Below, piece by piece: positions 25,032 to 33,904 of a DNA stretch of 59,445 nucleotides. The translations under genes were made by a program, and so were the position numbers. Position 1 is the stretch's first letter; the number at the start of each line of letters is the position of its first letter. Source of the stretch: CAWJEL01 sp964647255. Lineage in GTDB: Bacteria > Chloroflexota > Anaerolineae > CG2-30-64-16. The stretch lies in assembly GCA_964647255.1 (NCBI GenBank), contig CAZYGI010000019.1, forward strand, positions 1 to 59,445, in the 5' to 3' direction. The notes under the pieces are model-generated. The model did not search any database, was not told the DNA's origin, and saw only the letters and a list, made by a program, of their open reading frames with translations.

Positions 25032-26459
25032 TCAGTATGCGCCCTCGCCGAAGAACAGTTGCGGCACCGTGCGCAGGATGATGCGCAGATCCAGGCCCAG
25101 CGACCAGTTCTCGGCATAGTAGATGTCCAACATGACCATCTCGTCGAACGTCAGGTTGCTGCGCCCGCTGACCTGCCACAGGCCGGTGATGCCGGGCTGC
25201 ACGGCCAGGCGCTTTCGGTGCCACTCCTGGTACTGTGCCACTTCGCTGGCCAGGCCGGGTCGCGGCCCCACGATGCTCATCTCCCCGCGGAGCACGTTCA
25301 GAAATTGGGGCAGCTCGTCAATGCTTGTTTTTCGGATGAACCGCCCCACGCGCGTCCGGCGCGGATCGTCTCTGATCTTGAACAGAGGGCCGTCCGCTTC
25401 GTTTTGGGCGCGCAAGCGTTCCAGCCGGTCCTCCGCGTCCTGGTACATCGAACGGAACTTGAACACGGTGAACGGTTTGCCGCCCTTGCCGATGCGCTCC
25501 TGCCGGAAGAAGGCCGGGCCGGGCGAGTCGAGTTTGATCGCCGGGATCACGATCAGCCAGAGTGGCGCCATGAAGACCATCGCGATGCCTGAGATCACCA
25601 GGTCCACGGTGCGTTTCAGCGCCCGGTTGAACCCTCTCAGCACCGACTCCTTGATGCTGATCAGCGGGATGCCGTTGATCGTCTCCACATCCACCCCGCC
25701 CAGGCTGAGCTGAAACATGTCGGGCACGACGCGGGCGCGTACGCCTGCCTGCTCGGCCTCCGCAACCAGCCGGAGGGTCCTGCGGTGATATTGCCACGGC
25801 AGCGTGATGATCACCTGGCTGATCGCGTGTTCTTTGATCGCTTGCGGGAGATTATCGAGGCTCCCCAGGGCCTTGATCGGCCCGATGTCGCTGTCACTCT
25901 TGATCGGATCATCGTCCAGGAAGCCGATGACGCGGTAGCCCAGGTCGGGTTGTGCGATCAGGTTGCGCATCACGGTGCGCCCTACTTCTCCCGCCCCGAT
26001 GATCAGTACACGATCCACCCCCTGGCCCATCTGGCGCAGCCGCCCCAGGACAAACCAGCGCACCATGCGGGCAATCCCCAGCAGCGCGATGATCACCACG
26101 CCGGCATAAATGAAGATCATCCGGGAATAGAAGAGGCGGCGATAGAAGAAGATCAGCACGATCAGGAACACAATCGCGGTCGTGGCCGCATTGACCACCC
26201 CATACAGGTCGTCGAAGAGCGGCCGGCCGCGGCGGACGTCGTAGGCGCCCTCCCGGTGGTTCGCGAACAGCACGATGACGAGCAGGATCGCGACCAGCGG
26301 CAGATAGACGCGGTAGGGGACATTGTTCGCCGGGTCCACGGACCGGAAGAGCTGGAGATTGTAGCGGAGCCAATAGGCGATCATAAATGCCGCGTTGATC
26401 AGGATCACATCCACGATGATAGTGACCCACGGCATCCAACGCCGGACATCTGATTTCAT
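25032..26459 (-). CDS. Undecaprenyl-phosphate sugar phosphotransferase (WcaJ/WbaP-like)
   Basis: A 475-residue membrane enzyme that loads the first sugar-1-phosphate of an exopolysaccharide onto undecaprenyl phosphate. It has four N-terminal membrane segments (up to about residue 135) and a Rossmann-like domain with VLIIGAGEVGRTVM (about 148). A further membrane-associated helix lies near residue 290. The C-terminal catalytic domain has KFRSMYQDAE, RFIRKTSIDELPQFLNVLRG and MSIVGPRP. GAGGTG precedes the ATG, which overlaps the stop of the glycosyltransferase upstream (ATGA). With that gene it forms an exopolysaccharide-type module. Confidence 0.9.
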   Translation of the reverse strand: MKSDVRRWMPWVTIIVDVILINAAFMIAYWLRYNLQLFRSVDPANNVPYRVYLPLVAILLVIVLFANHREGAYDVRRGRPLFDDLYGVVNAATTAIVFLIVLIFFYRRLFYSRMIFIYAGVVIIALLGIARMVRWFVLGRLRQMGQGVDRVLIIGAGEVGRTVMRNLIAQPDLGYRVIGFLDDDPIKSDSDIGPIKALGSLDNLPQAIKEHAISQVIITLPWQYHRRTLRLVAEAEQAGVRARVVPDMFQLSLGGVDVETINGIPLISIKESVLRGFNRALKRTVDLVISGIAMVFMAPLWLIVIPAIKLDSPGPAFFRQERIGKGGKPFTVFKFRSMYQDAEDRLERLRAQNEADGPLFKIRDDPRRTRVGRFIRKTSIDELPQFLNVLRGEMSIVGPRPGLASEVAQYQEWHRKRLAVQPGITGLWQVSGRSNLTFDEMVMLDIYYAENWSLGLDLRIILRTVPQLFFGEGAY

Positions 26460-27610
26460 AGCGCACCTCGCGACGTGCGGAGGTTCAACACCTCACGGTA
26501 GACCTGGGCCGTCTCGCTGGCGGTTCGACGCCACGAGAATTGCGCGGCCTGGCGCGGGCCGGCTGCTTGCAAGCTCTCGGCCAGGGCGCGGTCCGCCAGG
26601 ACGCGGGACAACGCGTCGGCCAGCGCGGCCGTGTCTTCCGGGTCCACCAAAACCGCGGCCTCGCCGGCGACCTCGGGCAGTGAGGACGTGCGGGATGTGA
26701 TTGTCGCCGCGCCGCAGGCCATCGCCTCCAACACCGGCAGGCCGAACCCCTCGAAGAGCGACGGGTACACGAACACGTCCGCTGCCCGATACCACCACGG
26801 CAACTCGGCCGCGGGCACGAACCCGGGGAAGACGACCGAATCGGCCAGCCCAAGCTCGGCCACCCGGGCGAAGATCGTTTCGAAGAACCAGCCTTTGCCG
26901 CCGGCGAGCACCAACGGAATATCCTGCTGGCTGGCCTGGCGCCACATCGCGTAGGCGTCGAGCAAGCGCACCAGGTTTTTGCGCGGTTCCAACGTGCCCA
27001 GATAAAGGATGAAACGGTCGGGCAGCCCGGCGCGCCGCCGGAACTCGGCGACCGCGGCCGGCTCAGCCGGACAGAATGCTTCGGTGACGCCGTTCGGCAC
27101 AGCGATCACCCGTTCGGCTGGCACGCCGCACAGCGCGATCACATCGCGACGCGTGCTCTCCGAGACCGCGATGACGCGCGCCGCTCGCCGGGTGGACAGC
27201 CGGGTGAACAGGCGCAGATAGGTCCGATTGCCCCGGTGGAACGCCTGCGGGAAGCGCAGGAAGGCCAGATCGTGCACGGTGATGACGGTCGGACACTGCG
27301 CGGCCAGCGGCCCGGCAAACGCCAGGCCGTGCAGCACGCTGAGCCGTTGCGACTCGAGCGCCAGCCGCGTCTGCTCCCAGGCGATGCGGCGCCACGGGGA
27401 ACGTGTGTCCCACCGCGAGCGCCGGACAGTCAATCCATCCACGGGCGCGAATCCCGGCTCGTGGAGATAGGCGACATAATCCAAGCCGCGATCCGCCTCC
27501 GGCAGGTGGCGCAGCAGCTGATAGATGTAGCCGTTGATTCCGGCGCCGCGATAGGAAAGCGTGAGTGAAAGCAAATGCGCGTTCAGTCCAACGCGCGATT
27601 CGGGTGGCAT
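26456..27610 (-). CDS. Group 1 (GT4) glycosyltransferase
   Basis: A 384-residue GT-B glycosyltransferase. The N-terminal domain carries NGYIYQLLRHL and VHDLAFLRFP. The C-terminal domain has LYLGTLEPRKNL and the nucleotide-sugar motif SLFEGFGLPVLEAMACG with the conserved E-x7-E. It probably adds mannose, glucose or a similar sugar to a lipid-linked exopolysaccharide intermediate, given the coupled undecaprenyl-phosphate transferase downstream. ATG 27608-27610 has no Shine-Dalgarno, and a promoter -10 lies only 12 bases before it, so its mRNA may be nearly leaderless. Confidence 0.88.
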   Translation of the reverse strand: MPPESRVGLNAHLLSLTLSYRGAGINGYIYQLLRHLPEADRGLDYVAYLHEPGFAPVDGLTVRRSRWDTRSPWRRIAWEQTRLALESQRLSVLHGLAFAGPLAAQCPTVITVHDLAFLRFPQAFHRGNRTYLRLFTRLSTRRAARVIAVSESTRRDVIALCGVPAERVIAVPNGVTEAFCPAEPAAVAEFRRRAGLPDRFILYLGTLEPRKNLVRLLDAYAMWRQASQQDIPLVLAGGKGWFFETIFARVAELGLADSVVFPGFVPAAELPWWYRAADVFVYPSLFEGFGLPVLEAMACGAATITSRTSSLPEVAGEAAVLVDPEDTAALADALSRVLADRALAESLQAAGPRQAAQFSWRRTASETAQVYREVLNLRTSRGAL

Positions 27611-27622
27611 AGGCACACTAAC

Positions 27623-27649
27623 ATTATAGCACAATGATACGCGCGTCAA
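27623..27649 (-). promoter_or_regulatory. Putative promoter of the GT4/WcaJ operon
   Basis: On the minus strand, TTGACG (27644-27649), 15 bases, TATAAT (27623-27628). It overlaps the end of the acyl-CoA synthetase gene, and the -10 ends 12 bases before the ATG. Confidence 0.45.
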
Positions 27650-29810
27650 CTGCGACCACGCCCTGACCTGCCGGCAGCACCAGCAGCGGGTTGAGATCCA
27701 GCTCGGCGATCTCCGGGTTGTCGGCGGCAAGCTGGCCCACGCGGACGATGGCGCGCACCAGCGCCGCGCGATCCGCCGCGGGCAAGCCGCGCACGCCGGC
27801 AAGCAGCCTGGCGGAGCGCACCTCCTCCAGCATTTCCCAGGCGTCGCGCTCGGTCAGCGGCGCGAGCCGGAAGCTGACGTCGGCCAGCGCCTCGACGTAG
27901 ACGCCGCCCAGGCCGAACATCAGCAGCGGGCCGAAGGTCGGGTCGCGTTTGACGCCGACGATGACCTCCTGGCCGCCGGTGATCATCTGCTGCACCTGCA
28001 CGCCGGTGAGCCGCGCCGCCGGCTGGGCGGCCCGAGCGCGGGCGAGGATTGTCTCGAACCCGGCGTGCGCGGCGGCCTCATCCTGAACGTTGACCAGCAC
28101 CCCGCCGACGTCGGTCTTGTGCAGGATATCGGGGCTGGCGAGCTTCAGCACCACTGGGAAGCCGATCTCATGTGCGAGCGCCGCGGCCTCGTCCGTGGTA
28201 GTCGCCAGCCGGTCGGCCGGCGTCGGGATGCCATACGCCGTCAAGAGCGCCCGCGCCTCGTCCGCACTCAGCGCCCGCTGGCCCGCCGCCCTTGCCGCCT
28301 GAATGGCTTCCCGCGGAGCCTGTCTCGCCTGACTGGTGTCTGGCTGCGGTTCTGAGGCTGAAAGGCCCTGCTCCCCTGTTCCCCGGCTCCCCGGTCCTTC
28401 CGCCTTCCCGTCCCGCGCCACCCAGCGCGCACGCTGCCACAGGGCGCCGAACGCTGCGATCGCATCCTCTGGAAACGTGTACGCGGGGATGCGCGCTGTG
28501 TGGGCGGCCTTGTACGCCTCAGTCAGGCTGATCTCGCCCATCAGACAAGCCAGGACGGGTTTGGGCGGCTCCCCTTGCGCCGCGGCGGCCGCGCCGAACG
28601 CCTCGACCACGGCCACCGAGTTCACCAACGCTTGCGGCACCAGGATCGCCAGCACGCCATCGCAGCCGGGATCGGCCAGCACTGCGTCCAGCGCCCGGCG
28701 ATAGCCGGCCTCGTCGGCGCCGCCTAACAGATCCACGGGGCCGGCGACCTGGGCATCGGGGACCAGGAAGCTGCGCAGATGGGTCTGGGTGGCGGGTTCG
28801 GTGCGCGCCAGGCGCAGCCCGGCGCTTTCCAGCGCGTCCGCGGCCAGCGCCGCCGGGCCGCCGGCATTGGTGACGATGGCGATGCGGCTGCCGGCCGGTA
28901 AGGGTTGATAGGCCAGCGCCAGTGCGGCGTTGAACAAAGCCTGGACGCTCTCAACCTCGACCGCGCCGGTCTGCTTGCACGCCGCGCGGAAGGCCGCATG
29001 GACGCCGGCCAGCGCGCCGGTGTGGGAGGCGGTGGCCGCCTGGCCGCCCGCAGTGCGGCCGCTCTTCAGCGCCAGCACCGGTTTGGCCGCGGCCGCGGTA
29101 CGTAGCGCCTCCACGAAGGCCGGCCCGCCCTTGACGTCTTCCAGGTACAGCGTAATGACTTTGCTGGACTCGTCGGCGGCGAGGAACGGGATGACATCGG
29201 TCTCATTGACATCCGCTTCGTTGCCGACGCTGAGAAAGCGACTGAATCCGATGCCGCGCCCCATTGTCCAGTCAATAATGCCACCGCACAGCGCGCCCGA
29301 TTGTGATAGAAACGCGATGTGCCCCTGGGGCGGCATCCCCTTGACGAACGTCGTGTTGAGCGGGGTGTGCGTATCAATCACGCCGATCCCGTTTGGCCCC
29401 ATGATGCGCACGCCCCACCGCCGGGCGATCTCCACCATCTCCTGCTCGCGCGCCGCGCCTTCCGGCCCCACCTCACGGAAGCCGCCGGAGATGACCACGG
29501 CCGCCTTGATCCCGCGGCGGCCGCACGCCTCGATCGCGATGGCAACCATGCTTGCCGGGATGACCAGGACGGCCAGCTCGACCGGATCGGGCACCGCGGC
29601 GATATCCGGGTAGCATTTTCGGCCCAGGATTTCATCGGCTTTCGGGTTGACCGGGTAGATGGGACCAGGGTAGCCGCGCTCAGGATCGGTCAGGTTGCGG
29701 ATGACGCCGTAGCTTAGCTTGGACGGATCACGGCTGGCGCCGATCACGGCGACACCGTTCGGCGCGAAGAACGGCGCCAGGGATGCGGAACGAGGGGGGA
29801 GAACAGACAT
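27624..29810 (-). CDS. ADP-forming acyl-CoA synthetase, fused alpha-beta subunits
   Basis: A 728-residue NDP-forming acetate/acyl-CoA ligase that makes ATP from an acyl-CoA, ADP and phosphate, or runs in reverse. The N-terminal CoA-binding domain (VAVIGASRDPSKLSYGV) is followed by the ligase domain containing FLSQSGALCGG and the phosphohistidine region SHTGALAG. A linker rich in Gly, Ser and Gln (about 480-510) leads to the ATP-grasp domain (ADRLATTTDEAAALAHEIG to ELDLNPLLV). ATG 29808-29810 has GGAG at proper distance. It could act with the CoA-transferase or with amino acid fermentation. Confidence 0.88.
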   Translation of the reverse strand: MSVLPPRSASLAPFFAPNGVAVIGASRDPSKLSYGVIRNLTDPERGYPGPIYPVNPKADEILGRKCYPDIAAVPDPVELAVLVIPASMVAIAIEACGRRGIKAAVVISGGFREVGPEGAAREQEMVEIARRWGVRIMGPNGIGVIDTHTPLNTTFVKGMPPQGHIAFLSQSGALCGGIIDWTMGRGIGFSRFLSVGNEADVNETDVIPFLAADESSKVITLYLEDVKGGPAFVEALRTAAAAKPVLALKSGRTAGGQAATASHTGALAGVHAAFRAACKQTGAVEVESVQALFNAALALAYQPLPAGSRIAIVTNAGGPAALAADALESAGLRLARTEPATQTHLRSFLVPDAQVAGPVDLLGGADEAGYRRALDAVLADPGCDGVLAILVPQALVNSVAVVEAFGAAAAAQGEPPKPVLACLMGEISLTEAYKAAHTARIPAYTFPEDAIAAFGALWQRARWVARDGKAEGPGSRGTGEQGLSASEPQPDTSQARQAPREAIQAARAAGQRALSADEARALLTAYGIPTPADRLATTTDEAAALAHEIGFPVVLKLASPDILHKTDVGGVLVNVQDEAAAHAGFETILARARAAQPAARLTGVQVQQMITGGQEVIVGVKRDPTFGPLLMFGLGGVYVEALADVSFRLAPLTERDAWEMLEEVRSARLLAGVRGLPAADRAALVRAIVRVGQLAADNPEIAELDLNPLLVLPAGQGVVAVDARIIVL

Positions 29811-29935
29811 GAGCAACTCCATTGTTGGTCTGGATTGGGTGCGCCCCAAACGGATTCGAGGGGCGAGCATCTTCAGATGCGGTTCTCGCTCAAAACCGTT
29901 CGCACCTGGGGATGTTTACGTCGCCCCACAATCGG

Positions 29936-30679
29936 CTACAGCAAGGCACGGGTCACATCGGGCGCGTTGGTGATGATCGCATCCACGCCCAGGCCGATCA
30001 TCCGGCGCAGCTCAGCCTCGTCGTCAACCGTCCACACGCGAACCGGCATGCCGAGCTTCTGCGCTCGCGCCATGTAGGCCGCGTCTGTCATCTCTGCGTC
30101 GGGATGCAGGCTATCGGCGCGGCTGTAGCGCCGCGTCACGCCCAGGCGCATCCAGGTGGGCAGATCGTGCGCCAGCAACAGCGCACACTCGATTTCGGGG
30201 CCGGCTTGCTTGGCCTGCCGCAGGGCGAACGGGTTGAATGAGCTGATGACAACCTGCTGCGCCATCCCGCGCGCCCGGACGAGCGCAACGACATCGGCGC
30301 CGAGCTCGGACTTGAGACCATCGAGAGCTTTGAGCTCGATATTGACCAAGAGCCGGCCGTTGGTTACGTCCAGGACTTCATCCAGGGTGGGGATGCGCGT
30401 GCCGGCGAACTGGGGGTCGAACCAACTCCCGGCGTCGAGTTCTCTCAACTCAGCCCTCGTGTGCGCGGAGACCCGGCCCGCGCCGTCGGTGGTCTTCTCC
30501 AGCGTCGGATTGTGGATGACCATCAACACGCCGTCCGAGCTGTACTGTACATCCAGTTCGATGCCGTCGGCGCCCAGCCGGATGGCGGCCTCGAACGCGG
30601 GCAGGGTGTTCTCCGGCGCCGCGCGGCAGGCCCCGCGATGCGCGAAGATCAAAGGGCGATGGACGTCCGGTCGTTGCAT
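29936..30679 (-). CDS. Glycerophosphodiester phosphodiesterase
   Basis: A 247-residue TIM-barrel GDPD that cleaves glycerophosphodiesters to glycerol-3-phosphate and an alcohol. FAHRGACRAAPENTLPAF holds the catalytic His and Glu; GIELDVQYSSDGVLMVIHNPT gives the metal-binding Glu/Asp and second His; LLVNIELKA follows. No signal peptide, so it is cytoplasmic. ATG 30677-30679 has GAGGTGATT upstream. It follows the Mrr-like gene by seven bases in the same operon and supplies glycerol-3-phosphate, matching the glp and plsY genes elsewhere in the window. Confidence 0.92.
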   Translation of the reverse strand: MQRPDVHRPLIFAHRGACRAAPENTLPAFEAAIRLGADGIELDVQYSSDGVLMVIHNPTLEKTTDGAGRVSAHTRAELRELDAGSWFDPQFAGTRIPTLDEVLDVTNGRLLVNIELKALDGLKSELGADVVALVRARGMAQQVVISSFNPFALRQAKQAGPEIECALLLAHDLPTWMRLGVTRRYSRADSLHPDAEMTDAAYMARAQKLGMPVRVWTVDDEAELRRMIGLGVDAIITNAPDVTRALL

Positions 30680-30686
30680 AATCACC

Positions 30687-31439
30687 TCAGCGATATTTGT
30701 GGGCGTACTCCACCAGCTTTTGGCCGTCCCAAAGGTCAATCGGCTTGCCGGCGGCCCATTCACGCGCCTGGCGGGAGATGGCGCCGGTTGTCGCCAACCA
30801 GGCGTAATCCGCGCGCTCGCCGGTCAGTGTGCCGTAGAGGTCGCGCACGATCGGCTCGCCCACCGTGCCGCGGTAGCGTTTGCACTGCACCAGGCCGTAG
30901 GATATCTGCGACGAGTAGACTTGCAGATCAATGCCGTGGTCGGCGACATCCTGGGTGTTTTTCACCTGGTAGCCGTTGAGCTGAAACAACATGCCGACCC
31001 AGGTTTCGAATTCGCTCGGATCCAGCGCAAGCATCTGCGCGACGGTTTGGATGCGGGTGAACCGGTCACGGAGCGACTGCTGGCCCGCGTCGCGCTGCGC
31101 TAACAGCACCGGACCCGCCAGCACCAGCGCGTGAATCGCCGCCAGCACGATGGGCAGCCACCATGGCAGCCACAGGAGCCGGCCCGCCCCGATCCGCAGC
31201 GCGATGAGCGCCGGCCAGATGATGATCCAGGCCACGCCGGCGATCAGCCAGGGCCATGGCGTCTCACCCGGCCCCACCATTTCCTTGCCGGCCAGGCCGC
31301 GCGCCAGGCCGCGCACGATCCCCTTGCGCTCCAGCTCGACGCGGGCGCGGGCAACTTCGGCCGGGCTGGGCATCCATTCGGGCTCGCCGTAAACGGTTTG
31401 GTCGGTGGTCGGAGAGAGCAACGAAAGTAGTGCGATCAT
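30687..31439 (-). CDS. Membrane-anchored Mrr-like restriction endonuclease domain protein
   Basis: A 250-residue protein with two membrane segments (about 64-82 and 91-113) and a C-terminal Mrr-type nuclease domain (about 142-250). The PD-(D/E)xK residues are present: Asp171 in DHGIDLQVY and Gln185-x-Lys187 in LVQCKRYRG. Mrr domains cut DNA, often modified DNA; membrane-anchored versions are found in several phyla and their role is not established. The ATG overlaps the stop of the small gene upstream. No methyltransferase or restriction-modification partner is nearby. Confidence 0.78.
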   Translation of the reverse strand: MIALLSLLSPTTDQTVYGEPEWMPSPAEVARARVELERKGIVRGLARGLAGKEMVGPGETPWPWLIAGVAWIIIWPALIALRIGAGRLLWLPWWLPIVLAAIHALVLAGPVLLAQRDAGQQSLRDRFTRIQTVAQMLALDPSEFETWVGMLFQLNGYQVKNTQDVADHGIDLQVYSSQISYGLVQCKRYRGTVGEPIVRDLYGTLTGERADYAWLATTGAISRQAREWAAGKPIDLWDGQKLVEYAHKYR

Positions 31440-31750
31440 GCCGGCTCTGTTTCCGCGGGTGATGCAGCGCAAGCGCCGGTTCTGAACCAGTGCCGCGCAG
31501 CCAGCAAGGTCAAGGCGTCAACTTGTTGGCCCAATCCGGTCAGTGAGCCGGCCAGCGGTTGCAAGCGGGCCTGGATCAGCGCGCGTTTGGCCGCGCCGTC
31601 GGGCACGAAGGCGGCGGCCGCTTCGATCCCATCCCAGGCCTGCTCGAAATCGGCCAGCCAGAGCAGCGCGAGGCGGTATTCGTCCGGCGACAGCACAAGG
31701 GGCAGGCCGGCGGGCGTTTCGACCGTGATTTGGGTGGATTCAGGCGTCAT
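31436..31750 (-). CDS. Small helical protein of unknown function
   Basis: A 104-residue protein not recognised. It is Ala/Leu-rich and probably helical (SPDEYRLALLWLADFEQAWDG, then QQVDALTLLAARHWF), with no signal or membrane segment. Its ATG overlaps the stop of the glycosyltransferase upstream and its stop overlaps the start of the Mrr-like gene, so it is translated within that operon. Being locked between both genes supports its being real. Confidence 0.6.
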   Translation of the reverse strand: MTPESTQITVETPAGLPLVLSPDEYRLALLWLADFEQAWDGIEAAAAFVPDGAAKRALIQARLQPLAGSLTGLGQQVDALTLLAARHWFRTGACAASPAETEPA

Positions 31751-33249
31751 TTTTGTAGCTCATAGCGCGTCACCGACACCCGTTCGAAGTCGGCGTGGTC
31801 GCCGGGCGTGCCGTGCGCAGCCAGCCAACTCTCGGTCAGGCCGCGTTCGTCCCACATGGCCGTCTCGGATGCGATCAGCCACGCCGCGTGGGCGCCTGCG
31901 GCGCCAAGCGTCATGCGCGTCTCCGCTTCGGTCTCGCTCATTCCGGCGTTGGTGTACAGGCCATCCAGGCCGCGGAACGCCGGATCTTCCGGATCGTGCC
32001 CGGCGCTGGCATAGTAGGCGAAAGTATAGCGTATATACGGAATTTGGTAAATCAGCAGATCATCGCTGCGCCGGTGTTCGAGCACGAAGCGGGCGGCGGC
32101 GCGGAAGTCCGACTTGATCGGCCGGGCTGTCTGGGCCCCGAGGCTGACCGTGTTGAGCGCCAGCAGCGCGGCCAGGGTCGCGAGGCCGAGCGGACGCCAA
32201 ACGCGGGCCAACGCAACTGTCCCCAGGCTCGTCAGCGCCACGAACGCGGGCAATGTCCAGATGAGATAGCGCACGGTGAAGACCGGCACGCGCAGCGAAA
32301 TGACATACACCGCCAGCGGCGGCAGGAGAAGCCAGACCAGCAGCAGGTAGATCGCCCTATCGCCTGATCCCGGCCGGTTTTTGTCCGCCGTGGCGCCGCG
32401 GCCGGCTTGAAAAACGAACCCGAGCAATACGCCCGCGATCAACGCTAGCAGATACGGCAGCAGCGTCCACACCTGCTCGATCTGTAGGACGCCGCGGCTG
32501 AGGCCGCCGAGGAGCGCCGCCCAGAGGTCTTCGAATGCGACAGCGGGATGGCCGGTATCCCAGCCGGCCGCGCGCCACATGTTGGCCTGCCACCAGAACA
32601 GCGGCAGGTAAGGCGCGACCAGCGCGGCGAGATAGGCGGCCGCAACAACCGGCCGGCGGGGGCGGCGCTGCGGGTTCCCCGGCAGGAGCAACAACCAGAG
32701 GAGCTGCACGGGCACGATCAATACGGCCAGGAGGTGGGTGTAGAAGCCCAGCGTGGTAGTGACATAAAGCAGCAGCCAGCGCCACCATCCCCCGCGCCGG
32801 GCGGCCGTCAGCGTCGCCAGCAGCGAAGCCGGCGCCAAAACGGTCAGCGCCGCATACATCTTCGCCTCCTGGCCGTACCAGACGGCCAGCGGCGCGGTCG
32901 CCAGGAGCAGGGCTGCGCAGTGGGCAGCGATACGATTTCCGGTGAGGCGCCACACGAGGACGGAGAGAATTGGCACGGCCAGGGCTGCAGCCGCCGCAGC
33001 CGGGAAGCGGAGGGCGAACTCGCTGGCGCCGGTTGCAGCCAGCCAGGGCCTCAACATCAGGAAGAAGAGCGGGCCGTTCTGGCCAGGATCGCGGAACATG
33101 CGCAGCAGGTTCATCAGCGGGCCGCTGGCGAACCGAAGCGTGTCCACTTCATCGCGCCACAGGCTTTGCCCGGTCAGCCCGAAGGTGCAGAGGGCAAACG
33201 CCAACCCGGTCAGGATCAGCAGCGGCGGGGCGGCGCGGCGGCGGGCCAT
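31747..33249 (-). CDS. GT39/ArnT-like membrane glycosyltransferase
   Basis: A 500-residue polytopic protein of the dolichol-phosphate-mannose mannosyltransferase/ArnT type (GT-C). The first periplasmic loop has LWRDEVDTLRFASG, where the conserved acidic residues act, and WYGQEAKMYAAL is typical of the family. About ten membrane segments and a C-terminal soluble domain follow. It should use a polyprenyl-phosphate sugar to glycosylate a protein or lipid outside the cytoplasm. ATG 33247-33249 sets the first membrane segment at residues 5-25; an earlier frame start at 33378 would overlap the previous gene. Confidence 0.8.
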   Translation of the reverse strand: MARRRAAPPLLILTGLAFALCTFGLTGQSLWRDEVDTLRFASGPLMNLLRMFRDPGQNGPLFFLMLRPWLAATGASEFALRFPAAAAAALAVPILSVLVWRLTGNRIAAHCAALLLATAPLAVWYGQEAKMYAALTVLAPASLLATLTAARRGGWWRWLLLYVTTTLGFYTHLLAVLIVPVQLLWLLLLPGNPQRRPRRPVVAAAYLAALVAPYLPLFWWQANMWRAAGWDTGHPAVAFEDLWAALLGGLSRGVLQIEQVWTLLPYLLALIAGVLLGFVFQAGRGATADKNRPGSGDRAIYLLLVWLLLPPLAVYVISLRVPVFTVRYLIWTLPAFVALTSLGTVALARVWRPLGLATLAALLALNTVSLGAQTARPIKSDFRAAARFVLEHRRSDDLLIYQIPYIRYTFAYYASAGHDPEDPAFRGLDGLYTNAGMSETEAETRMTLGAAGAHAAWLIASETAMWDERGLTESWLAAHGTPGDHADFERVSVTRYELQK

Positions 33250-33265
33250 CCCAACATGCTCCGGG

Positions 33266-33772
33266 CTATCGCCTGCGGCTGCGCCGGGCCAACCACACGG
33301 CCGCCAGCGCGAGCAGCGCGACAACAATGAAACCGCAGCAGAGCCAGAAGTAGCCCAGCGCGACGATCGCGTTGTCAATCAGTTGCGCCGCTCCAGGGAC
33401 CGGCTGGACGGCGGGTGTGGCGGTTGGCTCAGGCGCTTGGGCCGGCCCGACCAGCGGCGCGCCCCCCGGCTGTGACAGCGCCGGCCGGCCCTGGATCAGA
33501 TCGCTCGGGTTGACCAGCGTGGGCGCGGGCAGGAAGCCGGGTGCGGTCGCAGCGGGGGCGCCCGGGCCGGCGGCCATTTGAGTCGGCGTCAGCGTGACCT
33601 CCATACCAGGGTTGGTCAGATCGGGGGTCGGGGTGCTGGTTTCAGTGGCGCCCGGTTCAAGCGGCGATTGAAATGTCCCGCGCGCCGTCGCCTGGCCGGC
33701 CATGGTCCAGGTCAGGACGATGGCGAGCCCCGCGACGATGATCAGGCTGGAGATGTGTGGTCGGGTGCGCAA
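33266..33772 (-). CDS. Secreted or anchored Pro/Thr-rich protein
   Basis: A 168-residue protein: an N-terminal signal-like segment (about residues 9-26), a Pro/Thr/Ala-rich extracellular stretch (about 30-125) without recognisable domain, and a C-terminal membrane segment (about 135-160) ending in Arg-rich cytoplasmic residues, rather like a surface-anchoring tail. No ATG fits. I use TTG 33772 because it leads straight into the signal and has AAGGG 13 bases before it; the start is uncertain. It lies 16 bases before the ArnT-like gene. Confidence 0.5.
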   Translation of the reverse strand: MRTRPHISSLIIVAGLAIVLTWTMAGQATARGTFQSPLEPGATETSTPTPDLTNPGMEVTLTPTQMAAGPGAPAATAPGFLPAPTLVNPSDLIQGRPALSQPGGAPLVGPAQAPEPTATPAVQPVPGAAQLIDNAIVALGYFWLCCGFIVVALLALAAVWLARRSRRR

Positions 33773-33809
33773 AATAACGCAAAGCCCTTCAGAGTTAGAA
33801 TGTGCGCCG

Positions 33810-33839
33810 ATTATAGCATGCAGGCCGCGCAAGACCCAA
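33810..33839 (-). promoter_or_regulatory. Putative promoter of the Pro/Thr-rich protein operon
   Basis: TATAAT on the minus strand at 33810-33815 with a weak TTGGGT (33834-33839), 18-base spacer. Confidence 0.35.
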
Positions 33840-33904
33840 GCGTACGGTACGGCGAACGCACCAGGAATTCTCAACGTATCCGGGATCGAGAGGTAGATGT
33901 TTGG

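Noticed and set aside
31747..33874. A defence island around the Mrr-like gene
   Set aside because: Neighbours are glycosyltransferase, phosphodiesterase and biotin ligase genes; no other defence gene or mobile element is nearby.
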